From NCBI GenBank assembly GCA_040881945.1, contig JBBECF010000176.1, positions 1 to 64,000 on the forward strand: a stretch of DNA of 64,000 bases, given 5' to 3'. Below the pieces are notes generated by a model, which was not told the origin of the DNA, did no database searches, and saw only the letters and a program-made list of their open reading frames with translations. Positions within the stretch are counted from its first letter, which is position 1. Each line of letters begins with the position of its first letter. A program made the translations under genes and the position numbers. Positions 31,531 to 39,036 of the stretch are shown piece after piece. This DNA comes from JBBECF01 sp040881945 (GTDB lineage Bacteria > Pseudomonadota > Alphaproteobacteria > Dongiales > Dongiaceae).

Positions 31531-32819
31531 GCGCGCCGCTGCGCGTCGGCATCGCCGGGCTCGGTACCGTCGGCGCCGGCACCGTCCGCCTGCTCGGCGA
31601 CCGGCGCGAGCTGCTGGCGCTGCGCTGCGGCCGGCCGATCGTCGTGACCGCGGTCAGCGCCCGCGACCGGAACCGCGACCGCGGCATCGACCTCGCGGGC
31701 TATCGCTGGTGCGACGAGCCGCTGGCGCTTGCCGACGATCCCGAGGTCGATGTCGTCGTCGAGCTGATCGGCGGCGCCGACGGCATCGCCAAGCGGCTGA
31801 TCGAGGCGGCGATCGCCGCCGGCAAGCACGCGGTGACGGCGAACAAGGCGCTGCTCGCGCATCATGGTACGGCGCTCGCCCGGGCGGCCGAACGGGCCGG
31901 CGTCACCATCGCCTTCGAGGCGGCGGTGGCCGGCGGCATCCCGATCGTCAAGACGCTGCGCGAGGGCCTCGCCGCCAACCGCATCCAGCGCGTTTACGGC
32001 ATCCTCAACGGCACCTGCAACTACATCCTCACGGCCATGCGCCAGTCGGGCCGAGAGTTCGCCGAGGTGCTCGCCGAGGCGCAGGCCCTCGGCTATGCCG
32101 AGGCCGACCCCGGCATCGATGTGGACGGTGTCGATACCGCCCACAAGCTCGCCCTGCTGACCAGCCTCGCTTTCGGCTGCGAGGTCGATTTCGGGGGCGT
32201 CCACGTCGAGGGCATCCGCCACGTCTCCGCCACCGACATCGCGTTTGCCGAAGAGCTCGGCTATCGCATCAAGCTGCTCGGGATCGCGCGGCCGACCGAG
32301 CACGGCATCGAGCAGCGCGTGCATGCCTGCATGGTGCCGATCGGCACGCCGATCGCCCATGTCGAGGGCGTGTTCAACGCGGTGGTGACGGAAGGCGATT
32401 TCGTCGGGCAGAGCGTCGCCGAAGGGCGCGGCGCCGGCGCCGGGCCGACGGCCTCGGCCGTCGTCGCCGACCTGATCGACATCGCGCGCGGCCGCTCGGT
32501 ACCGACCTTCGCCGTCCCGGCGGACGCGTTGCGGCCGCTGGTGCGCTCGCCGATGGAGCGCCATCGCGGCCCCTACTACGTGCGGCTGATGGTGCTCGAC
32601 CGGCCGGGCGTGATCGCCGACGTCGCCGCCGCGCTGCGCGACGAGCTGGTGTCGATGGAGGCGATGATCCAGCGTGCCCGCGCGCCGGGCGAGGCGGTGC
32701 CGGTGGTGTTGACCACGCACGACACCGAGGAGGCGGCGATGCGTCGCGCTCTCGCCCGCATCGCCGCGCTCGACTCGGTGCGGGAGCCGCCGCACATGAT
32801 CCGCATCGAGGCGCTCTAA
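31527..32819 (+). CDS. hom: Homoserine dehydrogenase with ACT domain
   Basis: Reduces aspartate semialdehyde to homoserine in threonine, methionine and isoleucine synthesis. 430 residues with GTG start overlapping the preceding gene. N-terminal NAD(P) loop GIAGLGTVGAGTVRLLGD, catalytic Lys block AVTANKALLAHHG, substrate segment YGILNGTCNYILTAM and AEADPGIDVDGVDTAHKLAL are all present. The C-terminal 80 residues (LMVLDRPGVIADVAAALRDE) form an ACT domain for threonine feedback. In Rhodospirillales glpX and recJ commonly follow, as here. Confidence 0.94.
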   Translation: MSAPLRVGIAGLGTVGAGTVRLLGDRRELLALRCGRPIVVTAVSARDRNRDRGIDLAGYRWCDEPLALADDPEVDVVVELIGGADGIAKRLIEAAIAAGKHAVTANKALLAHHGTALARAAERAGVTIAFEAAVAGGIPIVKTLREGLAANRIQRVYGILNGTCNYILTAMRQSGREFAEVLAEAQALGYAEADPGIDVDGVDTAHKLALLTSLAFGCEVDFGGVHVEGIRHVSATDIAFAEELGYRIKLLGIARPTEHGIEQRVHACMVPIGTPIAHVEGVFNAVVTEGDFVGQSVAEGRGAGAGPTASAVVADLIDIARGRSVPTFAVPADALRPLVRSPMERHRGPYYVRLMVLDRPGVIADVAAALRDELVSMEAMIQRARAPGEAVPVVLTTHDTEEAAMRRALARIAALDSVREPPHMIRIEAL

Positions 32820-32864
32820 ACCGCGGCCGACGCTATCGCGCGTGAGCGTCGCATTACTGCCGTT

Positions 32865-32945
32865 GCGTCCTTCGACAAGCTCAGGATGAGGGGAAATCTT
32901 CGTGGCACAAAGAAAAACCCTCATGCTGAGCTTGTCGAAGCACGC
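32865..32945. repeat. ~80 bp dispersed inverted-repeat element, copy 2
   Basis: Arms GCGTCCTTCGACAAGCTCAG and CTGAGCTTGTCGAAGCACGC flank the same core as the copy at 7365-7446, in the opposite orientation. It lies between hom and glpX and has the potential to form a long hairpin in RNA, perhaps limiting read-through. Confidence 0.85.
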
Positions 32946-33055
32946 TCCGCGCTGATCCAGGCCGACTTGGACGGCCGCAGAGCGGTCAAATGCGATGGCG
33001 CTGAGGCCGCGGCCGGTCGGCTATACTGGCGGGCCAAAGGGGGGGGGGGAACGCG

Positions 33056-34042
33056 ATGGCGAAACAGTCCGCGATGGATCGCAATTTGGCGCTGGAGGCG
33101 GTGCGCGTCACCGAGGCGACGGCGCTGGCCGCCTCGCGCTTCATGGGCCGCGGCGACGAACGCGCCGCCGACCAGGCCGCCGTCGACGCCATGCGCCGGG
33201 CGCTTAACAGCCTCTCGATCGACGGCACGGTGGTGATCGGCGAGGGCGAGCGCGACGAGGCGCCGATGCTGTTTATCGGCGAGAAGGTCGGCGCCGGCGG
33301 CCCGCCGACCGACATCGCGCTCGACCCGCTCGAGGGCACGACGATCACGGCCAAGGGCGGCACCAACGCGCTGGCCGTCATCGCCATGGCCGAGGCCGGC
33401 GGCTTCCTCAACGCTCCCGACGTCTACATGGACAAGATCGCGGTCGGGTCGGGCCTGCCGGACGGCGTCATCGACCTCGACGCCGCCCCCGAGGAGAACC
33501 TGAAACGCCTGGCGGCGGCCAAGCAGGTCGATGTCGCCGACCTGGTCGCCTGCATCCTCGACCGGCCGCGCCACATCGATCTGATCGCTCGCGTCCGCGC
33601 CGCCGGGGCGCGCATCATGCTGATCTCCGACGGCGACGTGAGCGGCGTCATCTCGACGGCGCAGCGCGAAAGCGGCGTCGACATCTACATGGGCAGCGGC
33701 GGCGCGCCCGAAGGCGTGCTGGCGGCGGCGGCGCTGCGCTGCATCGGCGGCCAGATGCAGGGGCGGCTGCTGTTCCGCAACGACGACGAACGGACGCGGG
33801 CGCGGCGTTGCGGCGTCGAGGACCTCGACCGGATGTACCGCCTCGACGACCTCGCCAAGGGCGACGTCATGTTCGCGGCCACGGGCGTCACCGACGGCAC
33901 GATGCTGCGCGGCGTGCGCCGCTTCCACGGCGGGGCGACCACGCATTCGATGGTGATGCGCTCGAAATCGGGCACGGTGCGGGTCATCGAGGCGCGGCAC
34001 AACTTCCACCGCAAGACCGGCTTCGGGCCGGCGGACCGCTGA
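33056..34042 (+). CDS. glpX: Fructose-1,6-bisphosphatase class II
   Basis: Gluconeogenic phosphatase (some members also act on sedoheptulose bisphosphate). 328 residues, with the metal-binding signatures GTVVIGEGERDEAPMLFIGE and DIALDPLEGTTITAKGGTNA, followed by VYMDKIAVGSGLPD and GSGGAPEGVLAAAALRC. The start ATG follows a G-rich Shine-Dalgarno; TATACT at 33022-33027 is a plausible -10. The stop overlaps the recJ start by one base. Confidence 0.95.
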   Translation: MAKQSAMDRNLALEAVRVTEATALAASRFMGRGDERAADQAAVDAMRRALNSLSIDGTVVIGEGERDEAPMLFIGEKVGAGGPPTDIALDPLEGTTITAKGGTNALAVIAMAEAGGFLNAPDVYMDKIAVGSGLPDGVIDLDAAPEENLKRLAAAKQVDVADLVACILDRPRHIDLIARVRAAGARIMLISDGDVSGVISTAQRESGVDIYMGSGGAPEGVLAAAALRCIGGQMQGRLLFRNDDERTRARRCGVEDLDRMYRLDDLAKGDVMFAATGVTDGTMLRGVRRFHGGATTHSMVMRSKSGTVRVIEARHNFHRKTGFGPADR

Positions 34043-35862
34043 TGCCGCCGGTCCTCGCCCGGCGCAGTGGAAGCGTGGCGGTACCCGATGCCGAGGCCTG
34101 TCTCGGGGTCGAGCGCTCGATCGGCGGGCGGCGCTGGCGCATGGCCGCGGCGCCCGAGGGCGCCGGTGCGGCGATCGCGCAGCGCCTCGGCCTGCCGGAG
34201 CTCGTCGGCCGGCTGCTGGCGGCGCGCGGCGTCGGAATCGACGACGCCGCTTCCTTCCTCGACCCGACCCTGCGCGACTTCCTGCCCGATCCGTCGGGCT
34301 TTCGCGACATGGACAAGGCGGTGGCGCGGCTGGTGCGGGCGATCCGCGAGGGCGAGCCGATCGCGGTCTTCGGCGACTACGACGTGGACGGCGCAACGTC
34401 GGCCGCCCTGCTGCACCGCTTCGCCGCCGCAGTCGGCGCGCCCTTGCGTCTCTATGTCCCCGACCGCATCGCCGAGGGTTACGGGCCGAACGAGGCCGCG
34501 CTGTTGCGCCTCAAGGCCGAAGGCGCGGCCGTCGTCGTCACCGTCGATTGCGGCGTCACCGCCTTCGCGCCGCTTGCCGCCGCGGCCGCGGCCGGGCTCG
34601 ACGTCATCGTCGTCGATCACCACGACTCCGAGCCGACGCTGCCGCCGGCCGTCGCCGTGGTCAATCCGAACCGCCTCGATGAAACCGCCGAGATCGCCGG
34701 CGGCTACGGCCGGCTCGCCGCCGTCGGCGTCGCGTTCCTGCTGGTTGTCGCGCTCAACCGGGCGCTGCGTCGGGCCGGCTGGTACGGCGTCGCGCGGCCC
34801 GAGCCGGACCTGATGCAGTGGCTCGACCTGGTCGCGCTCGGCACGGTGTGCGACGTGGTGCCGCTGACCAGCCTCAACCGGGCGTTCGTCGCCCAGGGGC
34901 TCAAGGTAATGGCGCGGCGCGGCAACGCCGGCCTCGCCGCGCTCGCCGATATCGCCAAACTGTCCGAGCCGCCGGGCGCCTATCATGCCGGCTTCGTGCT
35001 CGGCCCCCGGGTCAACGCCGGCGGCCGGGTCGGCGCCGCCGACCTCGGCGCCCGCCTGCTCGCCACCGACGACGCCGCCGAGGCGGAGCGACTCGCCGCC
35101 CGCCTCGACGCCCTGAACCGCGAGCGGCGCGCCATCGAGCGCGCGGTCCTCGACGCCGCGATGGCCCAGGCCGAGGCGGCGGCCGGCGGCGCCATCGTCC
35201 TCGCCGCCGGCCAAGGCTGGCATCCCGGCGTCATCGGGATCGTCGCCGGGCGGCTCAAGGAGCGCTTCGGCCGGCCGGCCTGCGTCGTGGCGCTGGCCGA
35301 CGGCATCGGCCGCGGCTCGGGGCGCTCGGTCGCCGGCGTCGATCTCGGCGCCGCCGTCATCGCGGCGCGCCAGGCCGGGCTGTTGATCAACGGCGGCGGC
35401 CACGCCATGGCCGCGGGCTTCACGGTCGCGGCGGACAAGCTGCCGGCGCTCGAGGCGTTCCTCGCCGACCGGCTGGCGGCCGCGGTGGTCGATCGGAATC
35501 CCTCGCTGGCGATCGACGGCGCGCTCGGCCCGGCGGCGGCGACGCCGGAGCTGGCGGCCGAGATCGCCCGCCTCGGGCCGTTCGGCAGCGGCAACCCGGA
35601 GCCGCGCTTCGCCGTCCCGGCGGCCCGCGTCGTCCGCGCCGATCCGGTCGGCGCCGACCATGTGCGCTGCGTGCTCGCCGGCGGCGACGGCGCCCGCCTC
35701 GACGCCATCGCCTTCCGCGCCTTCGAGACCGGGCTGGGCCAAGCCCTGATGCAGGCGCGCGGCGCGGCGCTGCATGTCGCCGGCCATCTGCGCGCCGAGA
35801 CTTGGCAGGGGCGCCGGCGCGTGCAACTGTTCATCGAGGACGCGGCGCCGGCCTTCGGTTGA
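34042..35862 (+). CDS. recJ: Single-stranded-DNA-specific exonuclease RecJ
   Basis: 5'-3' ssDNA exonuclease for recombination and mismatch repair. 606 residues with the DHH phosphoesterase core: FGDYDVDGATSAALLH, VTVDCGVTAFAP, IVVDHHDSEPTLPP, and the second-subdomain block VLGPRVNAGGRVGAADLG. The DHHA1 region contains GQGWHPGVIGIVAGRLKERF and INGGGHAMAAGFTV, and an OB-fold closes the protein (GPFGSGNPEPRFAVP). The start at 34042 (MPPVLARRSGSVAV) is coupled to glpX; earlier in-frame positions lie in glpX. Confidence 0.95.
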   Translation: MPPVLARRSGSVAVPDAEACLGVERSIGGRRWRMAAAPEGAGAAIAQRLGLPELVGRLLAARGVGIDDAASFLDPTLRDFLPDPSGFRDMDKAVARLVRAIREGEPIAVFGDYDVDGATSAALLHRFAAAVGAPLRLYVPDRIAEGYGPNEAALLRLKAEGAAVVVTVDCGVTAFAPLAAAAAAGLDVIVVDHHDSEPTLPPAVAVVNPNRLDETAEIAGGYGRLAAVGVAFLLVVALNRALRRAGWYGVARPEPDLMQWLDLVALGTVCDVVPLTSLNRAFVAQGLKVMARRGNAGLAALADIAKLSEPPGAYHAGFVLGPRVNAGGRVGAADLGARLLATDDAAEAERLAARLDALNRERRAIERAVLDAAMAQAEAAAGGAIVLAAGQGWHPGVIGIVAGRLKERFGRPACVVALADGIGRGSGRSVAGVDLGAAVIAARQAGLLINGGGHAMAAGFTVAADKLPALEAFLADRLAAAVVDRNPSLAIDGALGPAAATPELAAEIARLGPFGSGNPEPRFAVPAARVVRADPVGADHVRCVLAGGDGARLDAIAFRAFETGLGQALMQARGAALHVAGHLRAETWQGRRRVQLFIEDAAPAFG

Positions 35863-35868
35863 TCCGCG

Positions 35869-36441
35869 CTACCCGACCAGCTTGCCTTTGCCGATCGGGC
35901 GCACGGTGCTCGCCTGCGGCCCTTGCGGGCTTTCGCCCTCGGCGATCGCGATCTGCACCGCGGCGCCGGCCTCGAGCTTGTCGAAGCCGTCGTTGATCAC
36001 GCTGTTGCGGTGGAAATAGATCTCGCGGCCGTCCGTCGTCTCGACGAATCCATAGCCCCGGTCGGCGAACAGGCGCGCGACCCTTCCCCGGACCGGGGTC
36101 TCGTGGGTCTTGACGTCGCCGCGCAGCTTGCGCGCGTAGTCCTCGAGCCGGCGGGCGCCGGCGTCGAAGGCGTCGCGGATCGCCACGTAGACGTCTTCGT
36201 GGGCGAAGTCGTCGCCCGGGTCGCGGCTGACCACGATATCGTTGCCGGGCACGCGCAGCTCGATGCGCACATGGTATTGCTTGCCCTTGCGATGGCGGCG
36301 GTGCGGCGCCTCGACGGTGACGTGGCAGCCGATGATGCCGTCGAAGAACTGCTCCAGCTTGGCGGCCTTCTCGCGCACCCGGGCCTCGACCGCCTCGGAC
36401 GCATCCATGTTACGGAAGGTGACCTCGGTGGGTACCTGCAT
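35869..36441 (-). CDS. Ribosome-associated HPF/RaiA-like protein fused to a cold-shock domain
   Basis: 190 residues. The first ~105 match the HPF/RaiA ribosome-hibernation fold (TFRNMDASEAVEARVREKAA, GCHVTVEAPHRRHRKGKQYH, LRVPGNDIVVSRDPGDDFAH, DVYVAIRDAFDAGARRLEDY). The last ~70 form a cold-shock domain with the RNA-binding motifs RGRVARLFADRGYGFVETTD and EIYFHRNSVIN, although Phe-for-Tyr changes occur in RNP1. The fusion occurs in some proteobacteria; it would join ribosome binding with RNA binding. ATG at 36441 follows AAAGGAG. It converges on recJ with almost no gap. Confidence 0.85.
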   Translation of the reverse strand: MQVPTEVTFRNMDASEAVEARVREKAAKLEQFFDGIIGCHVTVEAPHRRHRKGKQYHVRIELRVPGNDIVVSRDPGDDFAHEDVYVAIRDAFDAGARRLEDYARKLRGDVKTHETPVRGRVARLFADRGYGFVETTDGREIYFHRNSVINDGFDKLEAGAAVQIAIAEGESPQGPQASTVRPIGKGKLVG

Positions 36442-36653
36442 CAATGTCTCCTTTGGGGGGCCCGGCGGCACGATACGATCATATTCGCCGCCCACCGGGC
36501 GGCCTGCCTTGACATGGGTCAAGGCGGGGTGGATCGCGCAAGGATGGGGCAAGAGCGGCCTATGCCGTTCTGGCCCCGACGAAACTCGGGGCTCGGATCG
36601 GGCCCGGGCCGCAGGGTAGGATGCGGTCCGTGATGTGGGAGGGGCCGAAGGCC

Positions 36654-36902
36654 ATGATGAAACCCGTTGTCGTGGCGCTCGCGGAAATCTACGTGCCCAC
36701 CAAACTCCGGGCAACGCTGGATCCGGCGAAGGTCCAGGCCCTCGCCGAGAGCATCATCGAGCGCGGCCAGGAGACGCCGATCCAACTGCGCCGCGACAAG
36801 GACCGCTATGTCCTCGTCACCGGGCTGCATCGGCTCGAGGCCGTCCGGGCGTTGGGCGAGCGGACGATCCAGGCCCTGATCGTCCGGGCGCGCCGGCTCT
36901 GA
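36654..36902 (+). CDS. Small ParB-like nuclease-fold domain protein
   Basis: About 82 residues equivalent to the ParB/Srx N-terminal domain alone: VALAEIYVPTKLRATLDPAK, VQALAESIIERGQETPIQLR and DRYVLVTGLHRLEAVRALGE, in which the GxxR (TGLHRLEA) motif for CTP or ATP binding is intact. There is no HTH or dimerisation domain, so it is not a chromosome-partition ParB. Stand-alone members of this kind are found in many proteobacteria with unclear roles. It is divergent from the HPF fusion. Confidence 0.75.
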   Translation: MMKPVVVALAEIYVPTKLRATLDPAKVQALAESIIERGQETPIQLRRDKDRYVLVTGLHRLEAVRALGERTIQALIVRARRL

Positions 36903-36930
36903 CGGCCGCGGCGCGCGCCGGCGTAAACGC

Positions 36931-36959
36931 TTGAGAGCAACACAAACCTACACTAGCAT
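36931..36959 (+). promoter_or_regulatory. Candidate sigma-70 promoter of the amide/urea module
   Basis: TTGAGA (36931-36936) and TAGCAT (36954-36959) separated by exactly 17 bases, about 150 bases before amiC. It is the most promoter-like element in the amiC upstream region; no clear sigma-54 -24/-12 pair was found. Confidence 0.45.
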
Positions 36960-37110
36960 GCTTCGATTGAAGCGTTCGCGCGGGTCTCGCCGCGGCGAAC
37001 CGCGTCGCAGCGGGCGCCGGGTCGCGCGGCCGGACATGTGACCGGGCGCACAAACCCGGAACGACAACGATAAACGGCGGGCAAAGCCGCCATCTGGGAG
37101 AGCGGGACAA

Positions 37111-38250
37111 ATGGCACGGAAAGATCGGGGAGACGAGCCGTGGCGCGTCGGCATCTTGTTCTCGCAGACCGGCGTGACGGCGGTCATCGAGCGGAGCCAG
37201 CTCCGGGGCACCGTCCTGGCGATCGAAGAGATCAATGCCGCGGGCGGGATAAACGGGCGCGAGCTCATGCCGGTCATCTACGATCCGGCGTCCGAGCCGT
37301 CGCGATTCGCGCGATTGACCGAGAAGCTGCTGGTCGAGGATGGGGTGACGAGCATCTTCGGGTGCTACACGTCGACCAGCCGCAAGGCCGTGCTGCCGGT
37401 CGTGGAGCGGCGCAACGGGCTGCTCTGGTATCCGACCCTCTATGAGGGGTTCGAATACTCTCCCAACGTGATTTATACGGGCGCGGCCCCGAACCAAAAC
37501 AGCGTCGAACTCGCGGAATATCTCATCGAGCGCTACGGATCGCGCTTCTATTTCATCGGTTCGGATTACATCTACCCGCGCGAATCCAACCGCATCATGC
37601 GCGATCTGTTGAGCGCGCACCGCGGCGTCGTCGTCGCCGAGCGCTACCTCGATCTGCGCGCCGGGCCGTGGGACTTCAAACCGATCATGGCCGAGGTCAA
37701 CCGGACGGCCCCCGACGTGATCTTCTCGACCGTCGTGGGCCAGGCGACGGCCTATCTCTACCAGGCCTATGCGGACGCTGGGATCGACCCCGAGGACATG
37801 CCGATCGCGAGCCTCACGACCTGCGAGGCGGAAGTGTCGCTGATGGGCGCCGATGTCGGCCGCGGACACATTACCGCCGCGCCGTACTTCCAGCAGGTCC
37901 GCAGCCCCGACAACGACTCGTTCGTGGCGCGCTACAAGAAGCGGTTCGGCAGCGACGAGCCCACGAACATGTGCGTGGAGGCCGCCTATTTCCAGGTGCA
38001 CGTCTTCGCCAAGGCGCTGCGGCAAACGAACACGATGGACACGGATGTCCTGCGATTGGTCGTTCTCGGCAGCGAATTCGACGCGCCGCAGGGCCATATC
38101 TTCATCGACCCCGACACCAACCATACGAACCTGTGGACGCGCATCGGCCGCGTGAACGCGGTCGGCCAGTTCGACATCGTCCGGGAATCGCAGGTGCCTT
38201 TGAAACCGGACCCGTACTTGGTCTGTTACGGCGGGGCGGCAGGCGCGTGA
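37111..38250 (+). CDS. amiC: AmiC-type amide sensor (cytoplasmic substrate-binding-protein fold)
   Basis: 379 residues, related to UrtA-type binding proteins but without a signal peptide, so it acts in the cytoplasm as the ligand sensor that sequesters AmiR. Both SBP lobes are recognisable: WRVGILFSQTGVTAVIERSQ, IFGCYTSTSRKAVLPVVERR, LLWYPTLYEGFEYSPNVIYT and YFIGSDYIYPRESNRIMRDL, matching UrtA position by position (the same motifs occur in the protein at 39037). It lies upstream of amiR, the classical order amiC-amiR. The probable ligand is a short-chain amide or urea; the ligand set is not readable from sequence. Confidence 0.87.
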   Translation: MARKDRGDEPWRVGILFSQTGVTAVIERSQLRGTVLAIEEINAAGGINGRELMPVIYDPASEPSRFARLTEKLLVEDGVTSIFGCYTSTSRKAVLPVVERRNGLLWYPTLYEGFEYSPNVIYTGAAPNQNSVELAEYLIERYGSRFYFIGSDYIYPRESNRIMRDLLSAHRGVVVAERYLDLRAGPWDFKPIMAEVNRTAPDVIFSTVVGQATAYLYQAYADAGIDPEDMPIASLTTCEAEVSLMGADVGRGHITAAPYFQQVRSPDNDSFVARYKKRFGSDEPTNMCVEAAYFQVHVFAKALRQTNTMDTDVLRLVVLGSEFDAPQGHIFIDPDTNHTNLWTRIGRVNAVGQFDIVRESQVPLKPDPYLVCYGGAAGA

Positions 38251-38269
38251 CCTCAGGAAGGGCAACATT

Positions 38270-38860
38270 GTGACGGCCACCGCTGTCAACGACCTGCGGC
38301 AGTTACGGGCGATGGTCGTGCATCCGCGCGACCGCGACGGCGACCTGCTGATCCGCCACCTGCAGCGGCTCGGCTGCAGCGTCGAGGCGGTGTGGCCGGC
38401 GCCGAACGAGCTGCCCACGGATCTCGACGCCGTGTTCTGTTTGATCGGGTCGATCGGGCCGCAGCCGCGCGCCGGCCTTGCGTGGCCGACAATCGATCCG
38501 CGCTGCGCGATCGTCGCGATCGTCGAGCGCGAATCGCCGGGTGCGCTGCGCGCGCTGACCGACTGCAATCCGCAGGCCGTGCTGTGGAAACCGATCGAGC
38601 CGTTCGGAATATTGACAAGCCTGACTCTCGCTCGTAACATCCTCGGCTACGAGCGCCGGCTCCTGGCCAAGGTCGCCAAGCTGGAGGAGACGCTTCGGTC
38701 CATTCGCAAGGTTGAGCGGGCCAAAGCCATCCTGATGAAGAACAAGAATATCGAGGAGGAGGAGGCTTATAAATACCTTCGCACGCAGGCGATGATGAAA
38801 CGCGTCCCGATCGGGGTCATCGCATCGGCGATCATCGACGCGAAGGAGATGCTGACCTAA
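38270..38860 (+). CDS. amiR: AmiR-type ANTAR antiterminator
   Basis: 196 residues. The first ~120 form a degenerate receiver (RAMVVHPRDRDGDLLIRHLQ, CAIVAIVERESPGALRALTD; no phospho-acceptor Asp pattern), followed by a coiled coil (LLAKVAKLEETLRSIRKVER) and the ANTAR RNA-binding domain AKAILMKNKNIEEEEAYKYL...MKRVPIGVIASAIIDAKEML with its conserved Ala and aromatic positions. In the family it binds nascent leader RNA and prevents a terminator. It follows amiC by 19 bases with GTG start. The matching RNA target lies directly downstream. Confidence 0.92.
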   Translation: MTATAVNDLRQLRAMVVHPRDRDGDLLIRHLQRLGCSVEAVWPAPNELPTDLDAVFCLIGSIGPQPRAGLAWPTIDPRCAIVAIVERESPGALRALTDCNPQAVLWKPIEPFGILTSLTLARNILGYERRLLAKVAKLEETLRSIRKVERAKAILMKNKNIEEEEAYKYLRTQAMMKRVPIGVIASAIIDAKEMLT

Positions 38861-38926
38861 CGACGAACCGAAGTCTGGACGAATGACCTGAAGCGCCGCC
38901 GAAGGGGTACCGAAGCGGACTTTGGG

Positions 38927-38968
38927 GGTGGCAGTGGCGCCGCCGGGAAAAATCGGGCAGGGACGCCC
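38927..38968 (+). ncRNA. Tandem ANTAR hexaloop hairpins in the urtA leader
   Basis: Two hairpins fit the ANTAR RNA motif. P1, 38927-38944, pairs GGTGGC with GCCGCC (one G-U) around AGTGGC. P2, 38955-38968, pairs GGGC with GCCC around AGGGAC. Both are six-base loops with A at position 1 and G at position 4, as in characterised ANTAR targets. They are 10 bases apart. The right arm of P2 (38965-38968) shares bases with the left arm of the following terminator, so P2 and the terminator cannot form together. AmiR stabilising P1/P2 would thus allow transcription into urtA. Confidence 0.78.
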
Positions 38969-39011
38969 CACGCAACCTCTGGACGGGGGTTGGTGGGGTT
39001 TTTGCTTTTTT
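38966..39011 (+). terminator. Intrinsic terminator controlled by AmiR, upstream of urtA
   Basis: CCCCACGCAACC (38966-38977) pairs with GGTTGGTGGGG (38988-38998) with one bulged base, followed by TTTTTGCTTTTTT. It is the only strong T-tailed terminator in the module and lies between amiR and urtA, ending 25 bases before the urtA start. Its left arm overlaps ANTAR hairpin P2. Confidence 0.88.
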
Positions 39012-39036
39012 GAACGTCATCAGGGAGGACGTGAGG

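Noticed and set aside
36654..36902. ParB chromosome-partition protein
   Set aside because: Only the ParB/Srx-like domain is present, without HTH or dimer domain, parA or parS-like sites nearby.
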